Source: CAIVVT01 sp963757265 (GTDB taxonomy: Bacteria; Acidobacteriota; Terriglobia; Bryobacterales; Bryobacteraceae). From it: a stretch of DNA of 64,000 bases. Under the pieces are notes generated by a model, which saw only the letters and a program-made list of their open reading frames with translations, searched no databases and was not told the DNA's origin. A program made the translations under genes and the position numbers. The stretch lies in the NCBI GenBank assembly GCA_963757265.1, contig CAVWRA010000006.1, positions 868,001 to 932,000 of the forward strand, read 5' to 3'. This document shows, one piece after another, positions 9,380 through 19,200 of this stretch. Position 1 is the stretch's first letter. Every line of letters starts with the position of its first letter.

Positions 9380-9738
9380 ATGCCGGCGGCAATCCGGCCG
9401 TAGGCCTTCCCTAACACAACGGCCGCCCCTTCTGAACAGCCGGCTAGAGCCAACCCATCCGCGACCGGACCCTGACCCACGCCGGGTGGTGAGTGCCCCG
9501 CAGCGCCGCGAAGTGGTCAGGGTTCGCCGACTTGAACCCCTGGAGTTGGTCACCCCCCGCGGAGGCCTTTGAACGGTGTCCCAAGCATCCAAGTCGCAGC
9601 TCACGAAGGATCCGGCCGTGTCACGACACAATGCTGCAGCTTCTATGCAGTCTTGGAAAAAACAGAACGGCAGCACCTCTCCGCTCCCGTGATGACGTTG
9701 AGGCTTCGCACACGGATCCTCATGATAGGATCGGCCCT
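9380..9738. other. Intergenic region upstream of GH36-like gene
   Basis: No gene, tRNA or clear terminator is recognisable between the ABC remnant and the GH36-like gene. The sequence is of ordinary GC content and presumably includes the promoter of the downstream gene. Confidence 0.35.
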
Positions 9739-11481
9739 ATGAACAGACGGACGTTCGCCCGAACAATGCTGGCCCCCGTATTGTACAGGCCACTCCGCGC
9801 CGGACCGCGGGCCGGGTTGGAAGCGCCGCTATGCGTCTATATCAATTGGGCGGCATACGATGAGCTCTCCGACAATGTGCCTTTGACGGAGGCTCTGGCC
9901 ATGCGTGAGCTCCGGGAGGTCGAACGTCTGCGCAAGCAGGGTGTGCGGATCGATGCTTACCTGAACGATTGCTACTGGTTTGCCCCCGACGGGGGGTACC
10001 GCACATTTCGCCAGCCCCATTGGCCAGCGGGCCCCGACCGCTGGCTGGCCGAATGCCGCCGCTTAGGGATCCTGCCGGGTTTATGGGTGGCCACGAACAA
10101 TATGTGGAAGGGCTTTGATCTGATCCCCGAATGGAAGGCCTCGTACGATCCCAGAAGGAAGTCGCTCTGCATGTTTGATGGTGGGTACCTCGCCCACTTC
10201 TGCGCGTCGCTGCAGATCTGGTACGACCGCGGCGTCCGTCTGTTCAAGTTCGATTTCGCGGACATGAACGCGGCGACTCCAGCCGCTGAGCAATCCTGGA
10301 CGCCACCCGAGATCAGAGCCATGAACGCAACCGCATTGAGGGCTGCGCTCGCCTCGTTTCGCTCCCGCAATCCGGAGGTCCGTTTTCTTGCCTACAACGG
10401 CTTCGGCGGCGTGATGGACGACACGGCAACGCCCATCCGCAAGACCGTGGATTTGAAGTGGCTGGAAGTGTTTGACTCCATGTATTGCGGCGACCCCAGG
10501 CCTTCCGACGTCCCGGCCGTGAACTTCTGGCGCTCCAACGACATTTACTCCGACCACATGGTGCGCTACTTCCGGGACAATGCAGTCCCGCTGGAGCGGA
10601 TCGACAACTCCGCGTTCATGATTGGCACCACCGGCACATGTCTCGGGCGGCGTACCAGCGCATGGAAGGGCATGCTGCTCCTTTCGCTCGCGCGCGGCGG
10701 ATGGATGAATACTTACTACGGCAATCTCGAGCTGCTCGAAGATGCGGATGCAGGCTGGTTCGCCCGGGCCCAAAGCGTTTATCTTCCAATCCAGCAAAGA
10801 GGGCGAACAAGCCTGTTTGGAGCGATTCCGGGTTCAGGACAACCTTATGGATATGCGGGACGGACGTTGAGCGGCGATCTCTACACCGTCGTCAATCCAT
10901 CCCAGGCCGTTGCGGAGATTCCGCTTCCGCAAGCCACCTCGAACGCGGCCCGGCATCTGCTTTTCGCCGATGCAGGGTTCGTGCCGAAATTGAGCCCGGA
11001 ATCGATCCTGCTGGGGCCAGAGCAAATGGCGGTGATCGGCGCCGGCGAGCTGGCTGCGGAACGCTTCGAACTGGGACTGCAGGCGGATGTGCTGATTCCC
11101 ACTACGATTGAGCGTCTCCAGTCCATGACCGTGGAGGGCAACGGCTCGGATCGACTGGTAGTGGAGGTTCCCCGCGGGCGCGATCTGCGTATCATCGCCA
11201 GGCAAACGCGGCCGGACGGCGTTCCTCTCAGAAGCAGCGGAGGCGCGCCCCCCGGCGGTACTCCCCTGGGGCAGATTCTGATTCTCTCCGCCGAGCAGGC
11301 CGGCCGGCGGCTGCCGTTGGAAACGCAATACGACAAGGCGATCTGGGGTGGCCTCTCGTGGGCTTCGGGGGAAGTCCGGAGCACACACTTGAGTCCGTCG
11401 GCTCCGGTTCATGTTTCTTGTTCTTCGAAGGAAGCTCAGGCGCACCGAATCTCACTGGAAGCTTATGCGGTGAGCTATTGA
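9739..11481 (+). CDS. Alpha-galactosidase/GH36-like TIM-barrel glycosidase
   Basis: The 580-residue protein opens with NRRTFA and a short hydrophobic stretch, a likely Tat-type export signal. A TIM barrel follows with the clan GH-D pattern: GLWVATNN, then LFKFDFADMN, in which Asp172 is the expected nucleophile, and further barrel segments such as SMYCGDPRPSD that could hold the acid/base Asp. The C-terminal 200 residues look like a beta-sandwich. ATG 9739 is chosen because AGGA lies 8 bases upstream; the longer frame from 9493 has no such support. Substrate specificity is unknown. With the neighbouring GH127 gene it suggests plant-glycan breakdown. Confidence 0.65.
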   Translation: MNRRTFARTMLAPVLYRPLRAGPRAGLEAPLCVYINWAAYDELSDNVPLTEALAMRELREVERLRKQGVRIDAYLNDCYWFAPDGGYRTFRQPHWPAGPDRWLAECRRLGILPGLWVATNNMWKGFDLIPEWKASYDPRRKSLCMFDGGYLAHFCASLQIWYDRGVRLFKFDFADMNAATPAAEQSWTPPEIRAMNATALRAALASFRSRNPEVRFLAYNGFGGVMDDTATPIRKTVDLKWLEVFDSMYCGDPRPSDVPAVNFWRSNDIYSDHMVRYFRDNAVPLERIDNSAFMIGTTGTCLGRRTSAWKGMLLLSLARGGWMNTYYGNLELLEDADAGWFARAQSVYLPIQQRGRTSLFGAIPGSGQPYGYAGRTLSGDLYTVVNPSQAVAEIPLPQATSNAARHLLFADAGFVPKLSPESILLGPEQMAVIGAGELAAERFELGLQADVLIPTTIERLQSMTVEGNGSDRLVVEVPRGRDLRIIARQTRPDGVPLRSSGGAPPGGTPLGQILILSAEQAGRRLPLETQYDKAIWGGLSWASGEVRSTHLSPSAPVHVSCSSKEAQAHRISLEAYAVSY

Positions 11482-11499
11482 TCCGCCCCTGGGCGCCTG

Positions 11500-11730
11500 G
11501 CCGGGGGTGTGAAAGTCCGGCTGGTCCAAGCGCCTCCCCCGCCCATTGGCGTGCCCTGCACCAGGGCGATGTAAGCCCCATTGCCCCGTAGTGAGCGGGG
11601 AACGTCAGTCCGGCCGGCTCGGCGTCGCTTTCCTGGTGCCGTGCTGGTCCGTCTCCTACCGACACGGCCCGGAACAGAATCGCAGCGAACTGTGAGTCTG
11701 AAGGAAGCCGCCTGGGATCCTGAGTGGCTT
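11500..11730 (+). mobile_element. Possible group II intron remnant (5' domain-I-like RNA, no reverse transcriptase)
   Basis: Short phrases in this stretch resemble the conserved 5' region of bacterial group II introns: GTGAAAGTCCGGC near 11508, TAGTGAGCGGGG near 11589, and GTGAGTCTGAAGGAAGCCG at 11692-11710. They occur in the usual order. No maturase/reverse transcriptase frame and no domain V follow, because the tRNA-Arg gene begins immediately. The identification is from memory of intron sequence phrases, not from a structure search. A different structured RNA or chance remains possible. Confidence 0.4.
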
Positions 11731-11733
11731 AAA

Positions 11734-11810
11734 TGGTGCGCCCGGACAGATTCGAACTGCCGACCTACTGGTTCGTAGCCAGTTGCTCTATCCAGCTGAG
11801 CTACGGGCGC
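11734..11810 (-). tRNA. tRNA-Arg (anticodon ACG)
   Basis: Read on the minus strand, a full cloverleaf folds. The acceptor stem GCGCCCG/CGGGCGC is followed by discriminator A and an encoded CCA. The D arm is GCTC/GAGC. The anticodon stem ACTGG/CCAGT has loop CTACGAA (anticodon ACG), and the T arm is GGCAG/CTGTC with loop TTCGAAT. ACG is normally edited to ICG by TadA to read CGU/CGC/CGA arginine codons. The 3' end faces the putative group II intron remnant. Confidence 0.97.
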
Positions 11811-11937
11811 ACGTGCGGAGTCGTCTCCAATATAACAAATCGGTTCGGGAGCGGCCAGGAAACGGCCTGCGCGGGTGCGGCGGGGCGCGCATCCTGCAGC
11901 CCCTGCCGCTCCGGACTGGCCGCCACTCGGCCGGTCG

Positions 11938-13269
11938 CTAAGCCTTGGGAGGCTTGTCGGTGACCTTGAACTTCTGCTCGTCGAAGTACAGCACCTTGCC
12001 CTGCTGGTAACTCAACACCGCCATGTTGATGGCCACCTGGGCGCGTGCGGCGACTTCCACGTTCAGCCGCGGCTGCTGCCGGCTGCGGATCGAATCCAGG
12101 AAATTGCCGATGTGGTCCATCATCATGTCGTTCTCTTCGACCTTGATGACGATCGGTTCCTCGCCGAACTTGGCCTTGTACTCGGGCGTCATCACCATTT
12201 TCTCGGGCAGCACCGTGATGTGATCCGTAGGTTCCTCGAACATCCCGTTTTCCACCATGATGAGCGTGCCCTGGTGGCCGCGGATCAGGCCCGGGATGTG
12301 ATGGGAGTTCGCCATGGTGCTCGACAGCACCACCGAGAAGCCCTTCTTGTACTCCGCCACGAGGTGAAACGTGTCCGGCACCTCGCGCTCGTCCTTGAAT
12401 TCGTAGATGCCGCCGCTGCCCACCACCCGCTGCGGGAACTGCGCCTCGCCCCAGCAGATGTTCATCGGCGCCATCACGTGGAAGAACAGGTCCGTAGCGA
12501 TGCCGCCCGAGTAATCCCAATACTTGCGAAAGCGGAAGAAGCGGTCGGCGTCGTAACCCCGCTTGGGCGCCGGGCCGAGCCACGTTTTCCAGTCGATGTA
12601 GTTGTCGCCCTTGCCATCCGGCCCGGCTTCCTTATCGATTGTCCAGTTCCATTCGCCTTCCACGGAATTGCGGTGGTAGCTGCCCTGGCTGATGATCATC
12701 TGGCCGATCATGCCGTCTTGGAGCGCCTTGCGCGCCTTCCACCACTGGTCGCCGGAGGTCGTCTGCGAGCCCACCTGCATGACGCGCTGCCGCGACTTCA
12801 CGGCCTCGCGGAGCAGCTTCACCTCCTCGATGGTGTGGCACATCGGCTTCTCGCAGTAGACGTCCTTGCCCTGGTCCATCGCGGCCAGCGCGACGCGCGC
12901 GTGCCAATGGTCGGGCGTGGCGACAATCACGGCGTCCACGTCCTTGCGGGCCAGAATCTCGCGGTAATCGAGCGTGCCGTCCACCTTGAAATGCTCTTTC
13001 GCGGCGCTGACCCGTTTCTGGTACACGTCGCACACGGCGACCAACTGGCAGGAGTTCTCGTGCTTCTCCCCGAAGCGGCGGTAGCGCTCGGCAACGTAGA
13101 AACCGCGGCCGCCCGTTCCCACCACGGCCACGTTGATGCGGTCGTTCGCGCCGATCACGCGGCCGCTCTGCACCGGCTTGTTCGCGGCCAGAATGCGCCC
13201 GCCGGCGGCCAAAGCCGCGCCCGTGAAGGCGGCAGCCTTGACGAATTCCCTTCGATTGCTCTCTATCAT
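11938..13269 (-). CDS. Gfo/Idh/MocA family oxidoreductase, Tat-exported
   Basis: The 443-residue protein starts SNRREFVKAAAFTGAALAAGG, a twin-arginine signal. A Rossmann fold follows (INVAVVGTGGRG), then VDAVIVATPDHWHA and the family CEKPM motif, whose Lys contacts substrate. The C-terminal alpha/beta substrate domain includes WDYSGGIATDLFFHV. Such enzymes oxidise or epimerise sugars and inositols with NAD(P), sometimes with a tightly bound cofactor when exported. The start ATG has AAGGAA 8 bases upstream. It stands alone on this strand; the substrate is unknown. Multiple exported paralogs of this family are typical of soil Acidobacteriota and Planctomycetes. Confidence 0.85.
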   Translation of the reverse strand: MIESNRREFVKAAAFTGAALAAGGRILAANKPVQSGRVIGANDRINVAVVGTGGRGFYVAERYRRFGEKHENSCQLVAVCDVYQKRVSAAKEHFKVDGTLDYREILARKDVDAVIVATPDHWHARVALAAMDQGKDVYCEKPMCHTIEEVKLLREAVKSRQRVMQVGSQTTSGDQWWKARKALQDGMIGQMIISQGSYHRNSVEGEWNWTIDKEAGPDGKGDNYIDWKTWLGPAPKRGYDADRFFRFRKYWDYSGGIATDLFFHVMAPMNICWGEAQFPQRVVGSGGIYEFKDEREVPDTFHLVAEYKKGFSVVLSSTMANSHHIPGLIRGHQGTLIMVENGMFEEPTDHITVLPEKMVMTPEYKAKFGEEPIVIKVEENDMMMDHIGNFLDSIRSRQQPRLNVEVAARAQVAINMAVLSYQQGKVLYFDEQKFKVTDKPPKA

Positions 13270-13386
13270 CAGACCGTGTTCCTTGATGCGTTATGAATCG
13301 ACACATTCATCCTATGCCCGCATCCGGCGGCGGGTCAAAGAAGGCGCCCTGCCGCACCGGGCGCGCTCGTGGTACCTTGCGGTGAA

Positions 13387-13986
13387 GTGCAGTCTGCGCA
13401 GTTCCATGGCAAGGCGGACGCCACCCGGGAAATCGAGGTGAAGTTGCGCCTCCAGGACGCCGGGCGAACCTCCGCCGTCCTGCTGGCCAACGGTTTCCTC
13501 GTCGTTCAACCGCGCGCCTTCGAGGCCAACGAGGTCTTCGACACGCCGGAGCGGACCTTGCGGGCCGAGCGGCGCCTGTTGCGTCTGCGCGAATTTGCCG
13601 GCGCGGCGACATTCACTTACAAGGGCACTCCGGAAGCCGGGCGCTATAAGTCGCGCGAGGAGTTGGAAACCGTAGTGTCCGACCCCGCCGCCCTGCGCCG
13701 GATTCTGGAGCGGCTCGGCCTTCAGCTCTTTTTCCGTTACGAAAAATACCGCACCATCTACCAGCGCCCGGGCGATGCAGCGGGCCTGGCTGTGCTCGAT
13801 GAAACACCTATCGGGATGTGGCTGGAACTCGAAGGCCAGCCGGAGTGGATCGATCGCACCGCCGCACAGCTGGGCTTCACCGCGCAACAGTACGTCACCG
13901 AGAGCTACGGCGGATTGTGGCTGCGCTACTGCGAGGAACAGGCCATCGATCGCCCCAATATGGTCTTCGGCGACGAGCCCGCTTGA
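13387..13986 (+). CDS. CYTH domain protein (triphosphate tunnel enzyme / class IV cyclase-like)
   Basis: The conserved EIEVKL (ExExK) motif near the N-terminus and later charged beta strands (LRLREFAGAATFTYKG, RYEKYRTIY, WLELEG) define a CYTH tunnel fold of about 200 residues. Family members hydrolyse inorganic or thiamine triphosphate or make cAMP. Length and motif fit, but the substrate is not decidable. The start is uncertain: GTG 13387 is chosen, GTG 13369 is equally possible, and no ATG precedes the motif in frame. It lies 34 bases before the MoxR gene and may be the first gene of that operon. Confidence 0.7.
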   Translation: MQSAQFHGKADATREIEVKLRLQDAGRTSAVLLANGFLVVQPRAFEANEVFDTPERTLRAERRLLRLREFAGAATFTYKGTPEAGRYKSREELETVVSDPAALRRILERLGLQLFFRYEKYRTIYQRPGDAAGLAVLDETPIGMWLELEGQPEWIDRTAAQLGFTAQQYVTESYGGLWLRYCEEQAIDRPNMVFGDEPA

Positions 13987-14020
13987 GCCGGCCGTCCGCC
14001 GCGCCGCCTACAATGGAGGC

Positions 14021-15028
<1,008 letters not shown>

Positions 15029-15036
15029 CTCGCGCC

Positions 15037-15228
15037 TCAGCGCGGGTGGAAAAAGCAGGCGATTGCGATCAGCGCCAGCCCCAACCCGATGAACCACACT
15101 CTGCCGACCCAGGTCGGGGCGGCCGGCCCGGTCCCGCGCAGGCCCCAGCGGAAATCCTTCACCGCCAAACCCAGGATCAGGAAAGCCGATCCGACAATTG
15201 CGATCCAGACGCGCTCGAGAATCAACAT
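15037..15228 (-). CDS. Small two-helix membrane protein
   Basis: The 63-residue frame from ATG 15228 encodes two hydrophobic helices (about residues 5-22 and 43-59) joined by a short polar loop. It is on the opposite strand between the MoxR and DUF58 genes. No family is recognised and no strong ribosome site is seen. The hydrophobic pattern and clean fit in the gap favour a real gene, but antisense noise is possible in such GC-rich DNA. Confidence 0.45.
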   Translation of the reverse strand: MLILERVWIAIVGSAFLILGLAVKDFRWGLRGTGPAAPTWVGRVWFIGLGLALIAIACFFHPR

Positions 15229-15347
15229 TATCGCTTGTTTATCATATGCCGTCTCAGGCCCGGAAGAAACACCCGCCTGCACCATAAATCGTCCGGCCGC
15301 TCTCCCCTCTGACGCCCGCTCCCGCCCTGTCACAATAGAAGATACCG

Positions 15348-16277
15348 GTGCCGATGCCCGCGCCCCTAATCGACCGCCAGCTTCTCGAACGCCTCGAGCG
15401 CCTGACTATTCACTGGCAGAAGTCGTTCCGCGGCCTGGTGGGCGGCCATAATGAGTCGCACTACTCCGGGCCGGGCATCGAGTTCCTGGACCATCGCCGC
15501 TTCCATCAGGGCGATGACCTGCGGGCGGTGAACTGGCGCGCCTATCTGCGTCTGGAGAAGCTCTTTCTCAAGATGTTCCAGACCGAGCCGCGCACGCCGA
15601 TCCGCCTGCTGCTGGACGCTTCGGCCTCGATGGCCGCCGGCGCCGGCGATGGCGAGATTTCCAAGTTCGACTTCGCACGCCGCCTGGCGGCGGCTCTCAC
15701 CTATGTCGGTCTGGTGCGCCACGACGCGATCCTCATCCAGCCTTTCCACGAGACGCTCGATGAGACCTGCCTGGCCTCGGGCGGCCGCCACCGTTTCGGC
15801 CCCGTCACCGACTTTCTCGAGGCGCTCGAGCCGCGCGGCCGCTCGGCGTTCATGCCGATCGCGCGCCAGTTTCTGGCGCAGTACACGGGCGCGGGTCTGG
15901 CGATTGTGATCTCCGATTTCTTCGACGATGCCGACGTGCTTCGCCCGCTGCAGTATCTCTCCGACTTCGGCCACGAGCTGATGCTGATTCAACTCTGGTC
16001 GCCCTCCGAGCGCGAGCCCGGCGCCGACGGCGACCTGCGCCTGGAAGATGCCGAAACCGGCGCGCAGCTGGAGCTCTCCCTCGACCCGGCTTCGCGTCGC
16101 GCCTGCACGGAGGCCTTCGACGGCTACGCTTCCGCGCTCGAGCGGCTGGCGCTGCGCAACGGCGGGCGCTACTGCGGCTTCTCGACGGCGCTGTCGCTGG
16201 AGGACGCGGTGGGCCGGGCGCTGGAGTTCGAACTCGGCGATGCCCTGCGCGGCTTGACACCCACCGGGAGGCGCTAG
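15348..16277 (+). CDS. DUF58 domain protein, partner of MoxR
   Basis: The 309-residue protein has the DUF58 signature GDDLRAVNWRAYLR near residue 57-70, followed by a VWA-like alpha/beta region with LLLDASASM (DxSxS metal site) and IVISDFFDD. DUF58 proteins accompany MoxR ATPases and BatA-type VWA proteins, as here. The start may be GTG 15348 or ATG 15354; AGAAG lies 8 bases before the GTG. It is followed 17 bases later by the large VWA gene. It is probably cytoplasmic, with no membrane segment. Confidence 0.88.
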   Translation: MPMPAPLIDRQLLERLERLTIHWQKSFRGLVGGHNESHYSGPGIEFLDHRRFHQGDDLRAVNWRAYLRLEKLFLKMFQTEPRTPIRLLLDASASMAAGAGDGEISKFDFARRLAAALTYVGLVRHDAILIQPFHETLDETCLASGGRHRFGPVTDFLEALEPRGRSAFMPIARQFLAQYTGAGLAIVISDFFDDADVLRPLQYLSDFGHELMLIQLWSPSEREPGADGDLRLEDAETGAQLELSLDPASRRACTEAFDGYASALERLALRNGGRYCGFSTALSLEDAVGRALEFELGDALRGLTPTGRR

Positions 16278-16294
16278 CGAGAGGCGCAAAGAAG

Positions 16295-19200
16295 ATGTTC
16301 CTCGCCAACCTCTCGGTGCTCGAATTCTTCGCGCTGCTCGCTGCCGCGTGGACCGCGACCGTGGCGCTGTATCTGCTCACCCGCTCGCGCCGCCGCCTGA
16401 CGGTGGCCACGCTTCGTTTCTGGCACAACGCAGCCCAGACGGCGCAGCAAAAGCGCCGCCGCCGCGTCGATCAACCCTGGTCGCTGGTGCTCCAGTTGCT
16501 CGCCGTTTTGTGCCTGCTGCTGGCCGTCGCGCAGCCGCGCTGGGGCGCGCGCGTGTTCGGCGGGCGCGACCACGTGCTGCTGGTGGACACATCGGCGTGG
16601 ATGTCCGCACCCGGCCGCGCCGCTGATCTGTCCTCCCGAGCCGGCCCGGTGGGCGACCTTTCAGACGAAGCCCATCGCGCCGCTGTGGCGTGGCTCCGTA
16701 CGCTGCCCTCGCAGGATCGCGTGATGGTGATCCGCGCCGGCTCGCAGGCCGTCCCCGTCACGCGCTTCGATTCCAACCGCACGGAACTGGAAACCGCCAT
16801 CCGCGGCTCGGTCCCCGCGCCGGGCGCGCTCGACCTCGAGCAGGCCTTGTCGCTGGCCCGCCAATCCCAGCGTCTCGAAGGCCGGGAGCCGGGCGAAATC
16901 GCCTACGCCGGCGCGGCCCGGCTCGCTTCCGACCCCACGGCGCTCCAGCTTCCGCCCAACTTCCGCTACCTGCCGGTCTCCGCGCCGCCGCCCAACGCCG
17001 GTTTCGTCTCCGCCGCGCTCGAACGCGTGCCGGGCGAGGCCGCGCATTGGCAGGCCACGTTCACGCTGCGCAATTACGGCGGGTCGCCACGGGCCGTGCA
17101 AGTGGCCGTAGCCCTCGGCGGCTCGCCCGCCGGCGCGCGGCGCATGCTGCTCGCGCCGCGGGCCGAATCGACCGTCACCTTCGACCTGCGCACCGCCAGG
17201 GCGGGCTGGCTCGAAGCCCGCATGAGTCCTTCCGATGCGCTGCCCGCCGACGACAGTGTCACACTCGAAGTCCCCTCCGCGCAGCCGCTGCGCATCGCCG
17301 TCTACTCCGCCGCGCCCGGCCTGCTGCGGCCGATTTTCTCCTCCGACCCGCGTCTCGATCCGCACTATCTGGCGCCGTCGGAGTACCGGCCAGACCCCGA
17401 CGCCAGCGTGATCGTCATCGACGGGTTCGCGCCTCCGCAATCGCCCGCGCGCCCGAGCCTGTGGATCGCGCCGCCCGCTTCCGCCTCGCCCATTCCGGCG
17501 CGGATGGCCGGCCGCGAGCTGGTCGTCACCCACTGGCACAACGAAACGCCGCTCGGCGCCGGGCTGCGCTCGCGCGACCTGAAGCTCGCGGGCTCGCTGG
17601 TCTTCGATCCGCCTCCGGGCGCGACTCTTGTAGCCAGCACGCCGGAAGGACCGGTGGCCGTGGCGCTGCTGCAATCAGGCCCGCTGCCTCCGCTGGCCGT
17701 GCTGGGCTTCCAGCCGCTGCGCACTGCGCTGCGCTCCGAAGTGGCGGCTCCATTGCTGTTCGCCAACCTGCTGGAAGCCCTCGCGCCCGAGGCGCTGCTC
17801 GAGCGCGGAACGCTGGCCGCCGCGCCCGGCGCGCTGCAGTTGGAGCTGCCCGCCGGGGTCGATCTCTCGCGCTTGCAGGTGGCCGACGAAAATGCCCGTC
17901 CGGTTCCCTACACGCTCGACGGCCGCGCGCTGCGCCTGTACACGCCGCGCAGCGGAACCGTGCGCGTGCGCGCCGGCGCCTACGAACGCTCGTACTCTCT
18001 GCTCCTGCCCGGCTACGGCGCCTATGCCTGGGATGTCCCGCCCGGCGTCCCGCGCGGCGTGCCGCGCAGGGGCCTGCCGGAGGCGCTGCCGCGCGACCTG
18101 TGGAAGTGGTTCGCCGTGGCCGGCCTGGCGCTGATCGTCCTCGAATGGTGGCTCTTCGGCCGCTCGCGCCCCTTGTTCGGCCCGCGCCAGGTTCCCTCCA
18201 TGGTTCTCAAAGGCGCGGCCATCGCCGCCTGTGTTTTGGCCCTTTTGGAGCCTCGCCTGCCGGTCAGCGAAACACGGCAGGCCGTGGGTCTGCTGATCGA
18301 TACATCACAGAGCATCCCCGAAAGCTCGCTCGCCCGCGCCAGCCAGTTTGCGGCCGCCGCCCGTGCGCGCGTCGGCCGCAACGAGCTGCGCGATTTTCCC
18401 TTCGCCCGCGCCGTGCGCCCAGTGGATGCCGTGGAACGCGCCAGCGGACGTTTCCACACCACCGCCGGAGAGCCCGGCCGCGCCACCGCCATCGAGGCCG
18501 CCATCCGCGAAGCCGCTGCCGCGCTGCCCGCCGGCCTGGTGCCGCGCCTGGTGCTGCTCTCCGACGGCATGGAGACCGAGGGCTCCGCCGCCCGCGGCGC
18601 ACAACTGGCGGCCTCGCTCGGCATCCCGGTCGACACGCTGATCCTCGAGGGCCGCTCCGCGCCGCGCTTCCGCATCGATTCCGCCGGTTTTCCGGCCGCG
18701 GCTTTCACCGGCGAGCGCTTTCCGATCGACCTCCAGGTGAGCACGCCCGAACCCGCCGAGGCAACGCTCGATCTCACCGCCGACGGTCGCGCCATAGGCT
18801 CCAGCGCGGTCAGTCTACGGGCCGGCGTGAACCACGTGCGCGCCTACGCCTCGCTCTCCTCCGCCGGCGCATTCGAACTCACCGGCGCCCTGCGCGCCGG
18901 TTCACTGGGCGAAGCCCGCTTCGCCCAGGCCGTCTCCGTTCGTTCGCCACGCCTGCTTTTCCTGACGCAGGACCCGCCGGGCATGGAGGCGCACCTGGTG
19001 GCGACGTGGAACGCCGCGCACTTCGAGGTCGACGCGCGCACGAGCTGGTTGACGGCGCGGCTGGACGACTATCAACTGGTCGTCTTCAACAATTGGGACC
19101 TCAACGCCCTGCCCGAATCCCGCAAGCTCGAGCTGGAGAAGTTCGTTCAACACGGCGGCGGGCTGCTGGTCATCGGCGGCGAGAAGAACGTCTGGGTCGA

